Positions 12,230-23,143 of a stretch of DNA of 64,000 nt are shown here, piece after piece. Source of the DNA: Margaritispora aquatica (lineage: Eukaryota > Ascomycota > Leotiomycetes > Helotiales > Discinellaceae); NCBI GenBank assembly GCA_007644065.1, contig VJWN01000006.1:1240001-1304000 (forward strand), given 5' to 3'. The position numbers and the translations under genes were made by a program. Under the pieces are notes generated by a model. That model was given only the letters and a program-made list of their open reading frames with translations, was not told where the DNA came from and did no database searches. How positions within the stretch are numbered: position 1 is the stretch's first letter; each line of letters opens with the position of its first letter.

Positions 12230-12232
<3 letters not shown>

Positions 12233-13136
12233 CTAGCCTCTGATTTATCAGCCGCAACTTTCTCTTCTCCCCTCGTTCTTCAACGGCTCACCGACTGGGC
12301 AATGCAAGGTTACAAGCGCGAGGGGTCCCACCTGTCCCACCTGTCAGCAAGCTCCCTCATCGTGATCGATGGATGACCAACCAACCAAAACACTCACACA
12401 CTCAAATCGTACATTGGTCTCCCATACTTTCATCATTTGCCGCTCCGATTTGCTCCTTTCGGCTCTTCCTCCACCTCCACCTGAACCCCCTGGGCCGGCC
12501 AACCAGTAGCCCTGAAACGCCATGCATGGTCCCTGAAAAGCCACTGTTCGTGCACTCACAAGCGAAATGACAATTCTAGGATCGGGCCCCCAAATCTCTT
12601 AAGCGGCCCCTACCGATTGGACTCATCGTAAGTTGTCACAAGGCTGAATGAACTGAACGGCCACCAAACAACACTGTCATGAACATGCACCACTTCAAGT
12701 ACTATCTCCATCCGATGTGTACGATACCTCCGTACCTGGCAGTCTAAGTACTCTGTATTGAATATATTTGTTGGAACTGGAAACTGGGAACTGAAAACGT
12801 GGAACTTGGACATGTTCGCGGATTGTGCATGGCATGGCCTTGTTGCGCCTCCGGGTTATATAATGTGGTGGAACTGCTGATGACTGTACCATTACTGTAC
12901 GGATAGGTATGCATACGTATGAGTCCAATACATCTCGCTACCGATTTTGGAGGAATAAAATCGAGAGGAGGCCTAGGCCAAGAAAACACGCCTGTCTTGC
13001 ATGTCTCCTCCCTCCGCCGGTAAAGCCGCGCATGGGAATTGATTTTGTCCCTTGTGCCGTTGTGATTCGCGACATCGTATCGGCAGTGCGATGGCTGGTC
13101 AACACACGACACAACACGACAACATGTCAAGCAAGG

Positions 13137-13148
13137 ATTGACGTCAAT
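13137..13148. promoter_or_regulatory. Palindromic CRE-like site (attgacgtcaat)
   Basis: A perfect 12-bp palindrome with a TGACGTCA core, the consensus for CREB/ATF-type bZIP factors. The nearest supported gene start is about 1.5 kb away (11604, minus strand), so a regulatory role is only possible, not shown. Confidence 0.3.
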
Positions 13149-15750
13149 ATGCTTGTCTGTTCGTCTGCCCATCTTGTTCTTGTTCTCGTCCTTGTTACAC
13201 CAGATTCATGCCCGTGGCCTGATGTCCCCAATTCAATCCTTGTCAGGATTTAAGACAATGCTTGCCTTTTTTTTTTTAAAAGTGTCTGAATTCTACAGGG
13301 GCATATGGCACTGCCGCTCCCCTCGCCAACTCGGACTTTGACCAAGAGCGCGAGTGATGGCGAAGAACTTTTACGAAGCTTTTTCGTATCCAGTGAGATT
13401 GATATTGGCGCGGATCTCACACCAAAAGTGGGTTGGGATGATTTCGGGGGTTTCGCTTAATTCAGGGGTTGGATTGGAGATGCGGAGATAGGTCGTCGCC
13501 TCACGTCGTATTGCTTGGGTCTTTCTGAAGGACGTGTACTCATCTTGATTTCTTTTCCAGCTTGAGATATAATTCATGGAACTTGGGATCCGAGTGAATG
13601 TTATGTTTGAGTAGATTTCTTGTTGCAGTCAGCGATGAAGCGTGATCCTTGTCATCATCTCCGCACATTTCGGATATACAGCTTTGACGGAGTAATCAAG
13701 GAGCCGCAACATTCCCCGACATGTTCCATTATACCTTCCAATTCAACTTGAAGATACTTTACCTTCTATCATGATCGAGTTTTGTTTGTCATACTACTTG
13801 TCATAAGATTATGCTGATATCCTCTTATTGCGAAGTGCTGGTTGGTTCCTTCAGGCGAAACCATGAATACGCAGATAACCTGTGAAGCCTCTTATAAATT
13901 CCCGAGCCTTATAAGCTCAATGTTGCTTGAAAACTCAGATAGTCTACTTCACAACGGTGAAAGATTCACTAATAATAATGTCATTACTAGGATACCGCCA
14001 TGATTGTCATTCACTGATTCACGAGTCTCTCCAATCACAATCACAATTCAACCAATCTCCAACAGAGATACCAATATATGACCATTGACCAGATCATCAA
14101 AGTACTAGCCTCCAACTGCCAATACAAAAAAGGAATTTCCGAAATGGCTTACTAACGTGACCTCTCTTCTTATCGCCCTGCCAGCCAATGGACTGCCAAC
14201 ACACCAAGCCTTCGTCCATGCGTGGATAGTCGCTTGCGTAGTCTTCACTACTCTTCTTTCTATTTCTGAGCCTTAAAGAGAAGACTTTATCAAGACTGAC
14301 TTAGGAAGCTATGACCAGTCTCACTCATTTTTCACGCATACGGCACAGAACAGGGCTTCTGGTAAGAGTGTCACAAGATGCCTGAAAATAGTGGACATAC
14401 CATACGCCTGAGGGAGAAAAGCAACATCAACTACAAGCTACAGCCCAGATACCCACGCCACAACGGAAAAGTCAGCCAGGTATCAAGATCATCTCGGCTT
14501 GACATTCATTGAACGATAGTCATCACCATCAGATATCCCACAGACATCCATGTTCATTGTTTTACCACCAATACCGGCGCGCGACCCTCCAGGATACCGA
14601 GGAGGAGAAATCCTACGCGGTAACGCCAATGTTGCCACTCGCTATGCTAAAAATGCGCTAGACCTCAATTATAGTATCTTTTCATGTGCTACTTGAGTTA
14701 TGACTGGTAAGTGACGCACTTTGTGGGATCAAATGTGGGACAGGAGAAATCTACATTGGTTGAGTGACTGATAATGGCTAAAGGGAGAGAGGGCCTGAGA
14801 GGCAGAAGGCGAGACTTTCTCTCTTTTCATTTGAATGAGCGAGCGGAGGGGCGGCAGGAGTTGCTACGATTTCAGCGTGGTCTGAGGTTAAAGGACTCTG
14901 CTACACAATAAAGAAGTTCCTCTGTCTTGCTACCTGTCTATCGAACTCTATAATCCACACTCAATAGCCTACTAAGCTTACTAAAGTTATAACGAAAGAT
15001 CCATCTTCCCATCCTCTGAAAGCCAGCTGCTTCGAAACTCCGTACCGCGTTGCTGGATTTACCCCACACTTAATTCACAAATTATTCTCAACGAAAGTCC
15101 TGGAAGTTCGCTCGACACAGAAACCTTTTCAAAGAAAGGCATCTAGCATCGAGTACAGATAGCTCCTAAGCTGAGGGAGGGGGACTCTCGCGGATGGCAG
15201 GAGAGCAAGCACAGATGCCTTGAGTGTTGGAATGTTGGTTTGAAAATTAATGTAGTTGCAGCAGACGATGAGACAATCACGAACACATGAAGAAGCAAAC
15301 AGATACTTGGGTTCGGTGGGAGGCAATCAAGACAAGGCTATATCTTCAATCATTCAATATAACATGCACTTCCCAAAAAAATTCAATGTGCCAAACAATC
15401 GTGATGATTTGCTTTCAAAGTTCAAATAGCACATCAAGCAAGTGCTCTGAAACCGAGAGTGACACGGCCTATTTCTATAGTACTCAGCTCTGGTTTATAT
15501 ACTTCGTCAGATACATCATCGACAAAAGGAGTGTGAGTAATGTTGCCGCCACAAGAGATATGCGGAGATTTATCAGTCAAGGCGGAGGGCTCAACGCAAT
15601 TAATCATTAACTCGGTAAGGCCGGGATGATTCCTTATGATGTGCTCATCATCAACTGTGCCCTACATGTGTGTTCAAACGGCCAGGCGTATGTAATCATC
15701 TTCATCCACGTCACTAAATGGTACACAACTCATCCCGAAATGATCGTGCT

Positions 15751-15850
15751 CTCAAATTCTCAAATTCTCCAATTCTCCAATTCTCCAATTCTCCAATTCT
15801 CCAATTCTCCAATTCTCCAATTCTCCAATTCTCCAATTCTCCAATTCTCC
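15751..15850. repeat. 8-bp minisatellite (ctccaatt, about 12 copies)
   Basis: Two ctcaaatt units are followed by about ten identical ctccaatt units. As 8 is not a multiple of 3, the same octapeptide cycle appears in all frames, which creates spurious ORFs on both strands here. Confidence 0.96.
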
Positions 15851-16196
15851 GAACACGGAAAACCCTCATCGATTCACATCGCATTACATTTCCAAGATAT
15901 GTACAATATCGAGCAGCAAATATGTACAGAGATGCCCTCACATTGCCCTCCTTTTCTACATTGGCGAGATATACGTTGCATTAACTAGGGTCAAATCCAG
16001 GCTTTATGTACACCTCTTGCTCTCGCCAGAGTTTCGACCGCGACACCACCTTGGAACTACGTTAGATCAAGAAGTCAACGGCAAAAATTCCTCCTCGATA
16101 ACACCCGCTGAGTACGTCAATCTGAACACAGTAATCTCAGTCATCTCCAGACTGCCCACTATAAACAAGTCAGCTCACAGTTCAAGCCATCCCCAT

Positions 16197-17120
16197 CTAC
16201 CCACACCATAGTACAACCAGCCAGCGACCAGCAAAAAGAAAACGGGAAAGGCCAAGAAACTCACTAGTCCGACTCGCCCACGGCGTCTCCGTCGTCTTCA
16301 TAACCTCACCAATATCAAACCCCACATCATCAAACTCATGCATCGCCAAATACATTGGTCTCTTACCCTCCGGAATCGCCGTATCAGGCTTATAGCGTCT
16401 CGTCCGCGTATAGCCCTTACATTTCTCCAGCTCAAAGAGGTGTTCTTCGCGGTACCACTTATCGAAATCGGCGTCCGTGCCTGCAGCGGGCTGGAGGGCG
16501 GCGGAGATGATTAGGTTCGTTGCTCCTGGATTGCTGTTCGTTAGTTCACCTCAACTCAACTCATTTTTCAGCGCCTGGGGTTGGATTTGGGTATGATATA
16601 TTTAGCGATGGGTAAGACAGCTAACCTGGTTTCGCCCCCTTTTTCTCGTACCGCTGCACCTCCTCATAGAAACGGATATCGAAATCTATGCAATCGAGCG
16701 CATGGTGGCTCTCGATCTTGAACAAGTCACTTTCGAACGGCACGTTCTTGAACTCCTCGCTTTGGGACCACTTCACGTCTTTCAAGGGGTACGCGGCTAA
16801 GTAGGGAGGCGAAGCGTTGGCATCAATGTTTTTGTAGCGGAAGGCGGAGGTGATGCCTTTGGTTTTGAGGAGGTCGGGGACTGGTTGTTTATTAGTATAT
16901 GTGTGTTGAATTGAGATTGAGACTGAGCAGTGACGTAGCAAGGAGGGATGATAACAAATTCCAAATTTAGCATTGACTTTTTTGCCTTTGAATATAGTGG
17001 GATCAGATTTTCTCAATACTCACAATGAATCTCATTATACCACTTATCCAAATTCTCGGGCGAGATAGCATCAGGCTTCTTGATCTTGCCCGAAGCCCAA
17101 AGAAGTCGTGGTCGTGACAT
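16197..17120 (-). CDS. EthD/Dabb-type ferredoxin-like fold protein (226 aa)
   Basis: Three exons (17024-17120, 16626-16880, 16197-16525) with introns of 143 and 100 nt; the second has a GTTAGC donor. Two half-repeats of the dimeric alpha-beta barrel type are visible. The first has DAISPENLDKWYNEIHFPDL; the second has GTDADFDKWYREEHLFELEK followed by GYTRTRRYK. The DKWY...EH...L pattern is the EthD/Dabb signature. Such small cytosolic proteins are sometimes linked to degradation or secondary metabolism; here no neighbour supports a pathway, so the function stays open. The C-terminal 20 residues after ASRTSE are uncertain, because a GTGAGT at that point could be the donor of one more intron. 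Confidence 0.75.
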
Positions 17121-17967
17121 TGCGATTTCAATATAAGATATCTTCTTTCCTAACGTTACGTCGTTTTCTTCCTTTTTGATCCCAACAATAATATATTTCT
17201 CCTCAAATCACAGCCACGGCTAGGGAAAAGGAAAACGAAGATATTAACGTCCGGGGTAATGGGCGTACCTAGAGGTGGGGTTGCGGGGTAACGGATGGGA
17301 TCGAAGTGTGTCAAACTCAGGGCAATTGGATGATCTGCTTTAGGATGTAGATCGACTGCTAGAGACTCTAGCGCCGGGTGCTAACTAGATGCTAGCCCTT
17401 TCGAAATCTACTTTCCTGTCCTAAGGGCAACATGATGCTACATAAAGGGTTCTCCCCGAAGCAAATCAACAGCGAAAGCGTTGTATGCTGTGTAGAACAA
17501 GACTTGCTATATATCGTGAAGCAACCCAATAGTAGAAGTTTTGAAGCAAAACACGCGACATCTGAACTGGGGAAGAAGCAACGTGTCAAATCACCGCATT
17601 TCAGAACAAAAAACAAAGACCCAAGAATATAGTCTTAGCAATATATGCCATTATACACGGAGCAATCACTAATATCTCCTCTGCTAGACGCAGCCAGTGC
17701 TCTTTGAAACAATATACAGGTAAACATCCACCGTCATCACTCGTCACAGCCCGGCCCCGTTAAGGAATGCCGCAAGCACTCTTGAACCCCGACCTCCCCC
17801 AAACTCTCACATCGAGAGTCAACAATATTATTAATGATATCCAACAGGCGGAGATCCACGTTTTCCATCATGCTAAGACATGTAACAAAACACACCGCAG
17901 TCGCTAAAATGCGGAGCAATAGAAGAATTATTAAAAGCAAAATATACAGCCAATTAGTTACTCGCTT
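17121..17967. other. Intergenic, promoter of EthD gene and 3' flank of ERF2
   Basis: No supported gene. A hydrophobic 67-residue ORF on the minus strand (17737-17940) directly follows the ERF2 stop and is best read as 3' untranslated sequence. Confidence 0.5.
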
Positions 17968-19993
17968 TCAAGCGCCTCCGCTTGTCTCTCTCAGAGCTGT
18001 AGGACCCTGAAAGCCTTGCTCTGGGGATACGGCCTGCATTTCTAATGCAACGCCTTTCCCGCCTTGCACATCTTTTGCAAGAGGTGCCGTCCGTTGGCCT
18101 CTTCGTTCACCAAACCGCTGGTCCCCTTCTTCATACTCATTCTTAAATCTCAGATAGGTAGGTGGTCGCGGTCTGCATAGAACGACCAGCCAATTCTTGA
18201 TGATGTTTCCTTGCGTGAAAGGTCTGTGCCTATCTTTCTTCAAAAACTTGTGAGAGTTCAAGTATTCTCTAGTAGTCTCCCCACGGGCCATCAGAAAAAG
18301 GTGGTAACCCATCAATGCAGCAGGATAGGGAGTGGCTAAACCTCCATAAATTACCATTGCAAATGGAACTGGGAAATGACTAATAGCCGCGCCAAAAGAT
18401 ATCTTCTCTCGATTCTTGTATATGAGAATCTGCGCAAGACTGGCCGCAAGCAGATACAAGGCGAGGATGAAGCATGTTGTGACGAAGGTAAAAAAGTAAC
18501 GGTAGTTACGTCGGCCAATGCAATTGTTCAGCCAGACACAGTGATGATCCTGGGTCTCTATACAGTTATCACAGATTCGACAGTGGTGACCTCGTGCCGG
18601 CCGCCAGATATTGCAGGTTTTGCAGTACTTTGTTGGCACTTCCATGGCAGCGGTTGCTGATTGAGCTGATCTAATCATTGTCCAGTCATTTGTTGGAGGA
18701 GCAAGTCTCAACAGATCCTCGTCATCGTCAGTGGGGGGAAATGGATGTAGGTTCCTAGGTAATATCTATTGCAATCAGTATCATCGAGGGGTTTAGATGG
18801 CTTGGGTAGCTTACTCCAGGATCAGTGACAGAGGCATGCGTAAAAGACGACATGGAAACATAAAATAAATATGCAAACACAATGGGTATCGCGGGGGAAA
18901 TGTTGTGCCATAACCATGGCGCAGAAAAAACAAGGAAAAGAATTGAAGGAATGACTACTGCAGAGCCAGTCGCAATGCTAACAGGTCGATCCCGAGCATT
19001 CTGTAATCGACCTCCCCAGAAGAAAACGGTATTGCCGGTAAAGTATTCGAAGTTCTTCCCAAGCTTAGCCTTGGGCAGATGTTTTACTTTGTCCATTGGT
19101 GTCAATCCAGGCGACGATGCGACAGAATTCAGCTTCTCTCTCCCATGATTACTTCGACTGGAATTTTCAGGAGCCAGATCGCCCATGGATGGGAGTAAGA
19201 AACTAGATCGAAAAGACCTGGGTGATTTTGCTGGTGTTGCGAGGCCGCTCACGTTCTTGTAACTCTTGTCAATATTCAGGCTCAATCCTTTCATATTTGC
19301 TGGGTTCCTTTGGAGGGGGCGTACACTATCGGATACACTTCCTGCTGTACGATGGCCCTGAGTTGGGCTGGCATTGACAGTCCTCCTCTCTGCAGTCTCT
19401 TGCTCCGTCATTTCTGTACCCCTCGAAGGCGGTGGCCGGTCTGGATCCTCAGTTGGGCTGATCGCATGCATTACAGTTGCTATTGAAGTGACACTCTGCC
19501 TGTTGACCCCATCTGCTCCCTCATGGCTTTGGGCGCCTACAATAGCTGGCCGAGATCCCCGTTGGGCTTGTAGTCGTTGAGAGCTCATGGGTCGAAAGAA
19601 GGCATATGATGTAAGAGATGGCACATGGCTTCTACTGGTAGAGCTTAGTGGTCTGATGGCGGATGAACCTGATATGCTCCCTCCCTGTGTACTTCCGTGA
19701 GCACCATGACCTCTCCGTGTGACTGGTGGATGTCCCCATATCCGACCTTGTTGCGACGAGATTCCAGTATTTGGCCTCGACACTGTTGTTTGTATACTTC
19801 GTCGCGAGCGATGTGCAGCAGCAGCAGCAGCTCGACCAGCTCGATCGATTGCGTACTCTCGCCCATCCTCTGAGGCTACATCGGTGAGTTGTGAGGAGAG
19901 TACACTCGCGCCATCTCCAGTCTCGGATTGGGGAGGCTGTGGATTGGAGATCTGCGGTCGTGGAATCGTTGTCGTTATGTCTCGCGCAGCCAT
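17968..19993 (-). CDS. ERF2: DHHC palmitoyltransferase Erf2 (658 aa)
   Basis: Erf2 transfers palmitate to Ras-type and other proteins at the ER/Golgi, usually together with Erf4. Two exons, 18815-19993 and 17968-18765, are separated by a 49-nt intron (donor GTAAGC, acceptor CAATAG). That acceptor, not a nearby CCTAG, restores the conserved HASVTDPG/ILPRNLHPFPP junction. The first about 320 residues are Ser/Arg/Pro-rich and disordered. Then come two membrane helices (about 335-385), the Cys-rich zinc domain (YCKTCNIWRPARGHHCRICD, then CIETQDHHCVWLNNCIGRRN, about 438-483) with the catalytic DHHC intact, and two more helices. The TTxE-like motif is seen as TTREY. The long N-terminal extension is typical of filamentous-fungal Erf2. 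No lesion seen. Confidence 0.93.
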
Positions 19994-20268
19994 TGCTGGA
20001 ATGTTTTTCTTCTAATCCAATATCCTAGCCAGTCTCAATATCCCTCCGACATGTTATTTTGATGAAAGTTCGAATTACGATGGTGTTGGATTAGCGCGTC
20101 GATGAATGGAATAAACCGAGATTACTTTAGGACGTGGTAGAGAAAGGTAGGTGGTTCGAATGTGAGGGATGGAAGGGATATCGTATCGTATCGTTCAAGA
20201 AGGGAGCGGGTCTAAAGAGTGTGTGAATCGAAAGAATCTGAAGTTACAATAGTGAAGGATTAGTGGGT

Positions 20269-20290
20269 GGATGTGGATGTGGATGTGGAT
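20269..20290. repeat. Short GGATGT repeat (3.7 copies)
   Basis: Tandem ggatgt units directly in front of the ERF2 5' flank. Confidence 0.85.
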
Positions 20291-20660
20291 GCTCCAAAGG
20301 CAAAGACAAAGGTTGAGTTTTGCCCACAGTCCAAGTGCAAGTGCCAGTGCCAGTGTCGGTCCAAGTCAGAGTCAAATGTCCAAGTTCAAAGGGGTGGTCT
20401 GTGGTGAGGTGGTGATGGAAAAACGTCCAAGCGCTCAGATCCCGATTGGGTCACGGCAGGCCAGGACCACAAGGGTAAAGAGATTACAAAGATTCATCCG
20501 GTTCCAGGAGGCCAGGAGTGTCCAAGAAGTGTCCAGGAAGTGTCCAGGAGTACCAGGAGGTGCATGAAGTTGTGCATAAGATGAGGAGTTTGACCTGCAA
20601 GGAGTCATGGGTGCAATTCACGGGTACTTAGCGAATATTGAAAAATGTATGAATTTATAT

Positions 20661-20875
<215 letters not shown>

Positions 20876-21247
20876 ACTATATCTATATGTATATGTATCA
20901 AGACTACCTACCACACTATTAAGGATGTGAATAGGTCTATGATGAAAAAGGAAATGCCATCAATAAGGTAACTAACTATAAGCATGAGGATTACAATCAT
21001 CTCAAGTCTGTCGTTCAATAGAGATCTGATCTTTTGCACTTGGAACAGTTAAGAAAGGAAAGTCTTTACAGGATTGCTTTACTCAAGGAGACGGTTGCAC
21101 ATAAAAGACTTTTGTTATGATTGGATGATACATAGGTTAGACTTGTTTGACGACCTTATGGAAAAGAGGGTCATCAAAGAAATTTATGGCTATGGAAGAC
21201 ATCAACTAGGGCATACTAGTGTGTTATCATCTCGAATGGCTCAACGA

Positions 21248-21257
21248 ATCACGTGAT
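21248..21257. promoter_or_regulatory. Palindromic E-box ATCACGTGAT
   Basis: A perfect 10-bp palindrome around CACGTG, the core bound by Cbf1/bHLH factors, about 120 bp upstream of the start at 21379. Cbf1-type sites are frequent in promoters of respiratory genes in yeasts, which would fit that gene's probable location; this is an inference. Confidence 0.4.
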
Positions 21258-21378
21258 CAGCAGCTTCATGCCGGTCCCGTCACTTTACCGTTTTGAAGCA
21301 TCATCAAATCGAACCACTTCCCAAGAGCTCTCTCAAGACGAACGATAAGCAATCAACAATAAACTCACCAACACCAAT

Positions 21379-22146
21379 ATGAGACCTTCATTGATCAGAC
21401 TTGCTGCCTCGGCTGCCAAAGAGCCAGGCGTTCTGCAAAAGGGCGCAAAGAGAGATCCCGAACTCTACGTAGGAGCAACTGCACAGCGATTTTCCGAGGC
21501 CAATTGCTGATTCTATGGCTCTACAGGTCCTCCTCGCAGTTATGTCTGGAGCTTTCGGTCTTGCCGGCTTCTATTTCGGTGCGCGCACCTCCCTCAAGCC
21601 ATCCGTATGAGCTCAATTGACCTCCCAATAGGCCGCAAACCAACATCTTCTACCTCCGAGGCCAAGGTCAGCATTGCTGCTGGCAGTATGCCATGGCAAG
21701 TTGAGAGTACCAAGGGGGATGAGGCACGGGAACACTTCAAATACGTGAGTAGACTTCGCTAGCTGTACCGATGCAGTTTATTCAAAATGATTGTTTATAC
21801 CATCGTCTTGCCCCGCCATTCCATAGCCAATTGATGTAGCAAATGCTGACTGCTTTGGATTGACAGCAATACCACCCAGGAGGAGACCCAAGAAACCCAC
21901 CTAAGGATGCCCCCAGTGCTCTTCACAGCGTGATTGTGCCAAACGTCAATCTGCCAAAGGTATGGTAATATCCATCCCTAGTTTCCAGCATGGAACACTT
22001 GGCGGAGCATAACTGGGAGGAAGGATAGGAATCGAAATTGAATGGAATATCATTAGGTGCTTGATTATGACTTCGAACTCTAGCTAACGAGATATTCGCA
22101 GGAGCTGCACGAGAAGTACAACAAGTGGGGCAAAGATGGATACTAA
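21379..22146 (+). CDS. Small single-span, probably mitochondrial membrane protein (130 aa)
   Basis: Five exons (21379-21468, 21527-21578, 21632-21744, 21867-21959, 22102-22146), all junctions in frame, total 131 codons with stop. The N-terminus MRPSLIRLAASAAKEPG is Arg/Ser/Ala-rich without acids at the start, like a mitochondrial presequence. One membrane helix follows (LYVLLAVMSGAFGLAGFYFG, about residues 29-48), and then a hydrophilic tail with HPGGDPRNPPKDAPSALH and a C-terminal ELHEKYNKWGKDGY. The layout (helix near the N-terminus, short soluble tail) is like small accessory subunits of respiratory complexes, but I do not recognise the family and assign no function. Four introns in under 400 coding bases argue for a genuine, old gene. 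Confidence 0.78.
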
Positions 22147-23143
22147 GGTTACCTCGTGTCGGATGGAGATGCAAAGATTGAGGCTTGAGCAGATGGAAGT
22201 GTATTGTAGATATGGGAGAGTTCCTTTATAGAGAAGTCAGGAAACAGCTTTATCCAAAACTTCCACCCAAGATTTTCATATATCACCCGATCTTTATATT
22301 GAGCATTCACCGAGAAATGATTCCAGTGCCAAGTTGACATCTAGCATTTTGGCCAATTTTTTCTTGATGCTAATGGAGGGTTTCTGTCAATATGTCTGAT
22401 GTGTTCATTAACGAAGAGATAAAAATCTCGAAGACGAGCTCTGATATAGAGTTGCACTTCGACCATCGTTGTGTAAATCAGAAGTGCACAATAGGGATGC
22501 CAACAGCAGCCAAGTGATATCTGGTAAGAAATTGACCGACGGCTATCATCAACATAAATACTTGACCTCAGGAATCCGGCAAGTTATAAGGTAAAATCAT
22601 CACCTTCAGCCTTTTGTCTCAAACAGACTAGACCGAATTGACAAGACACCTTTCCGTATTAGCAACAAGGTTTCTAAACAAGAGCAGAGCTCTGAAGTTC
22701 ACAGGCCTCCGAATTCTCCACAGCGAAACTATAGAAGGAAAATTGTAAATAAAATGGAGAAACCAACAATGTGTATATATCTGTCCAGACTCAGGAAAAA
22801 ACAATTCACTAAGTGAGGAATTCTAAAATTGGAATGAGGTCCCATCCTGGGGCTGTATGCAGCTCAGCCGGGACACGATATCTGGCCCGATGAAGTGACA
22901 AAAGGGATACGCGCAACTCGCACTTTTTTGGTTCCTCCTCAAGTGGTTCATCCACCAAGTCAACCAACCTCGTCTTCGCCCTTTTGTTCGATGCTGCAAC
23001 CCTTTTAATAATCTTGCGACTTCTTCTCTACTTTCTTTAAGAGTACGCGATCATTGCGCAGGGCCTGGTGTGAATTCAAGAGAAACGACAGAGCTGCAAG
23101 CTCTCCACAGCCTCTCCTGATTTACTACGAATTATCTACAAAC
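22147..23143. other. Intergenic upstream of PMT1
   Basis: No supported gene. The right part is the PMT1 promoter and leader. An in-frame ATG at 23054 would add 30 residues without family character, so the start at 23144 is preferred. Confidence 0.5.

Larger units (their letters stand above)
11605..16196. other. Gene-poor stretch of about 4.6 kb
   Basis: No ORF with family features on either strand; between about 13.6 and 15.1 kb even 60-residue ORFs are absent. It contains a CT array (12167-12229), a palindromic CRE-like site (13137-13148) and an 8-bp minisatellite (15751-15850). I see no tRNA or transposon ends. The left few hundred bases are the promoter of the cupredoxin gene. Confidence 0.55.

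Noticed and set aside
23054..23143. Upstream in-frame ATG of PMT1
   Set aside because: The extra 30 residues lack family character and the ATG at 23144 fits better; treated as leader.
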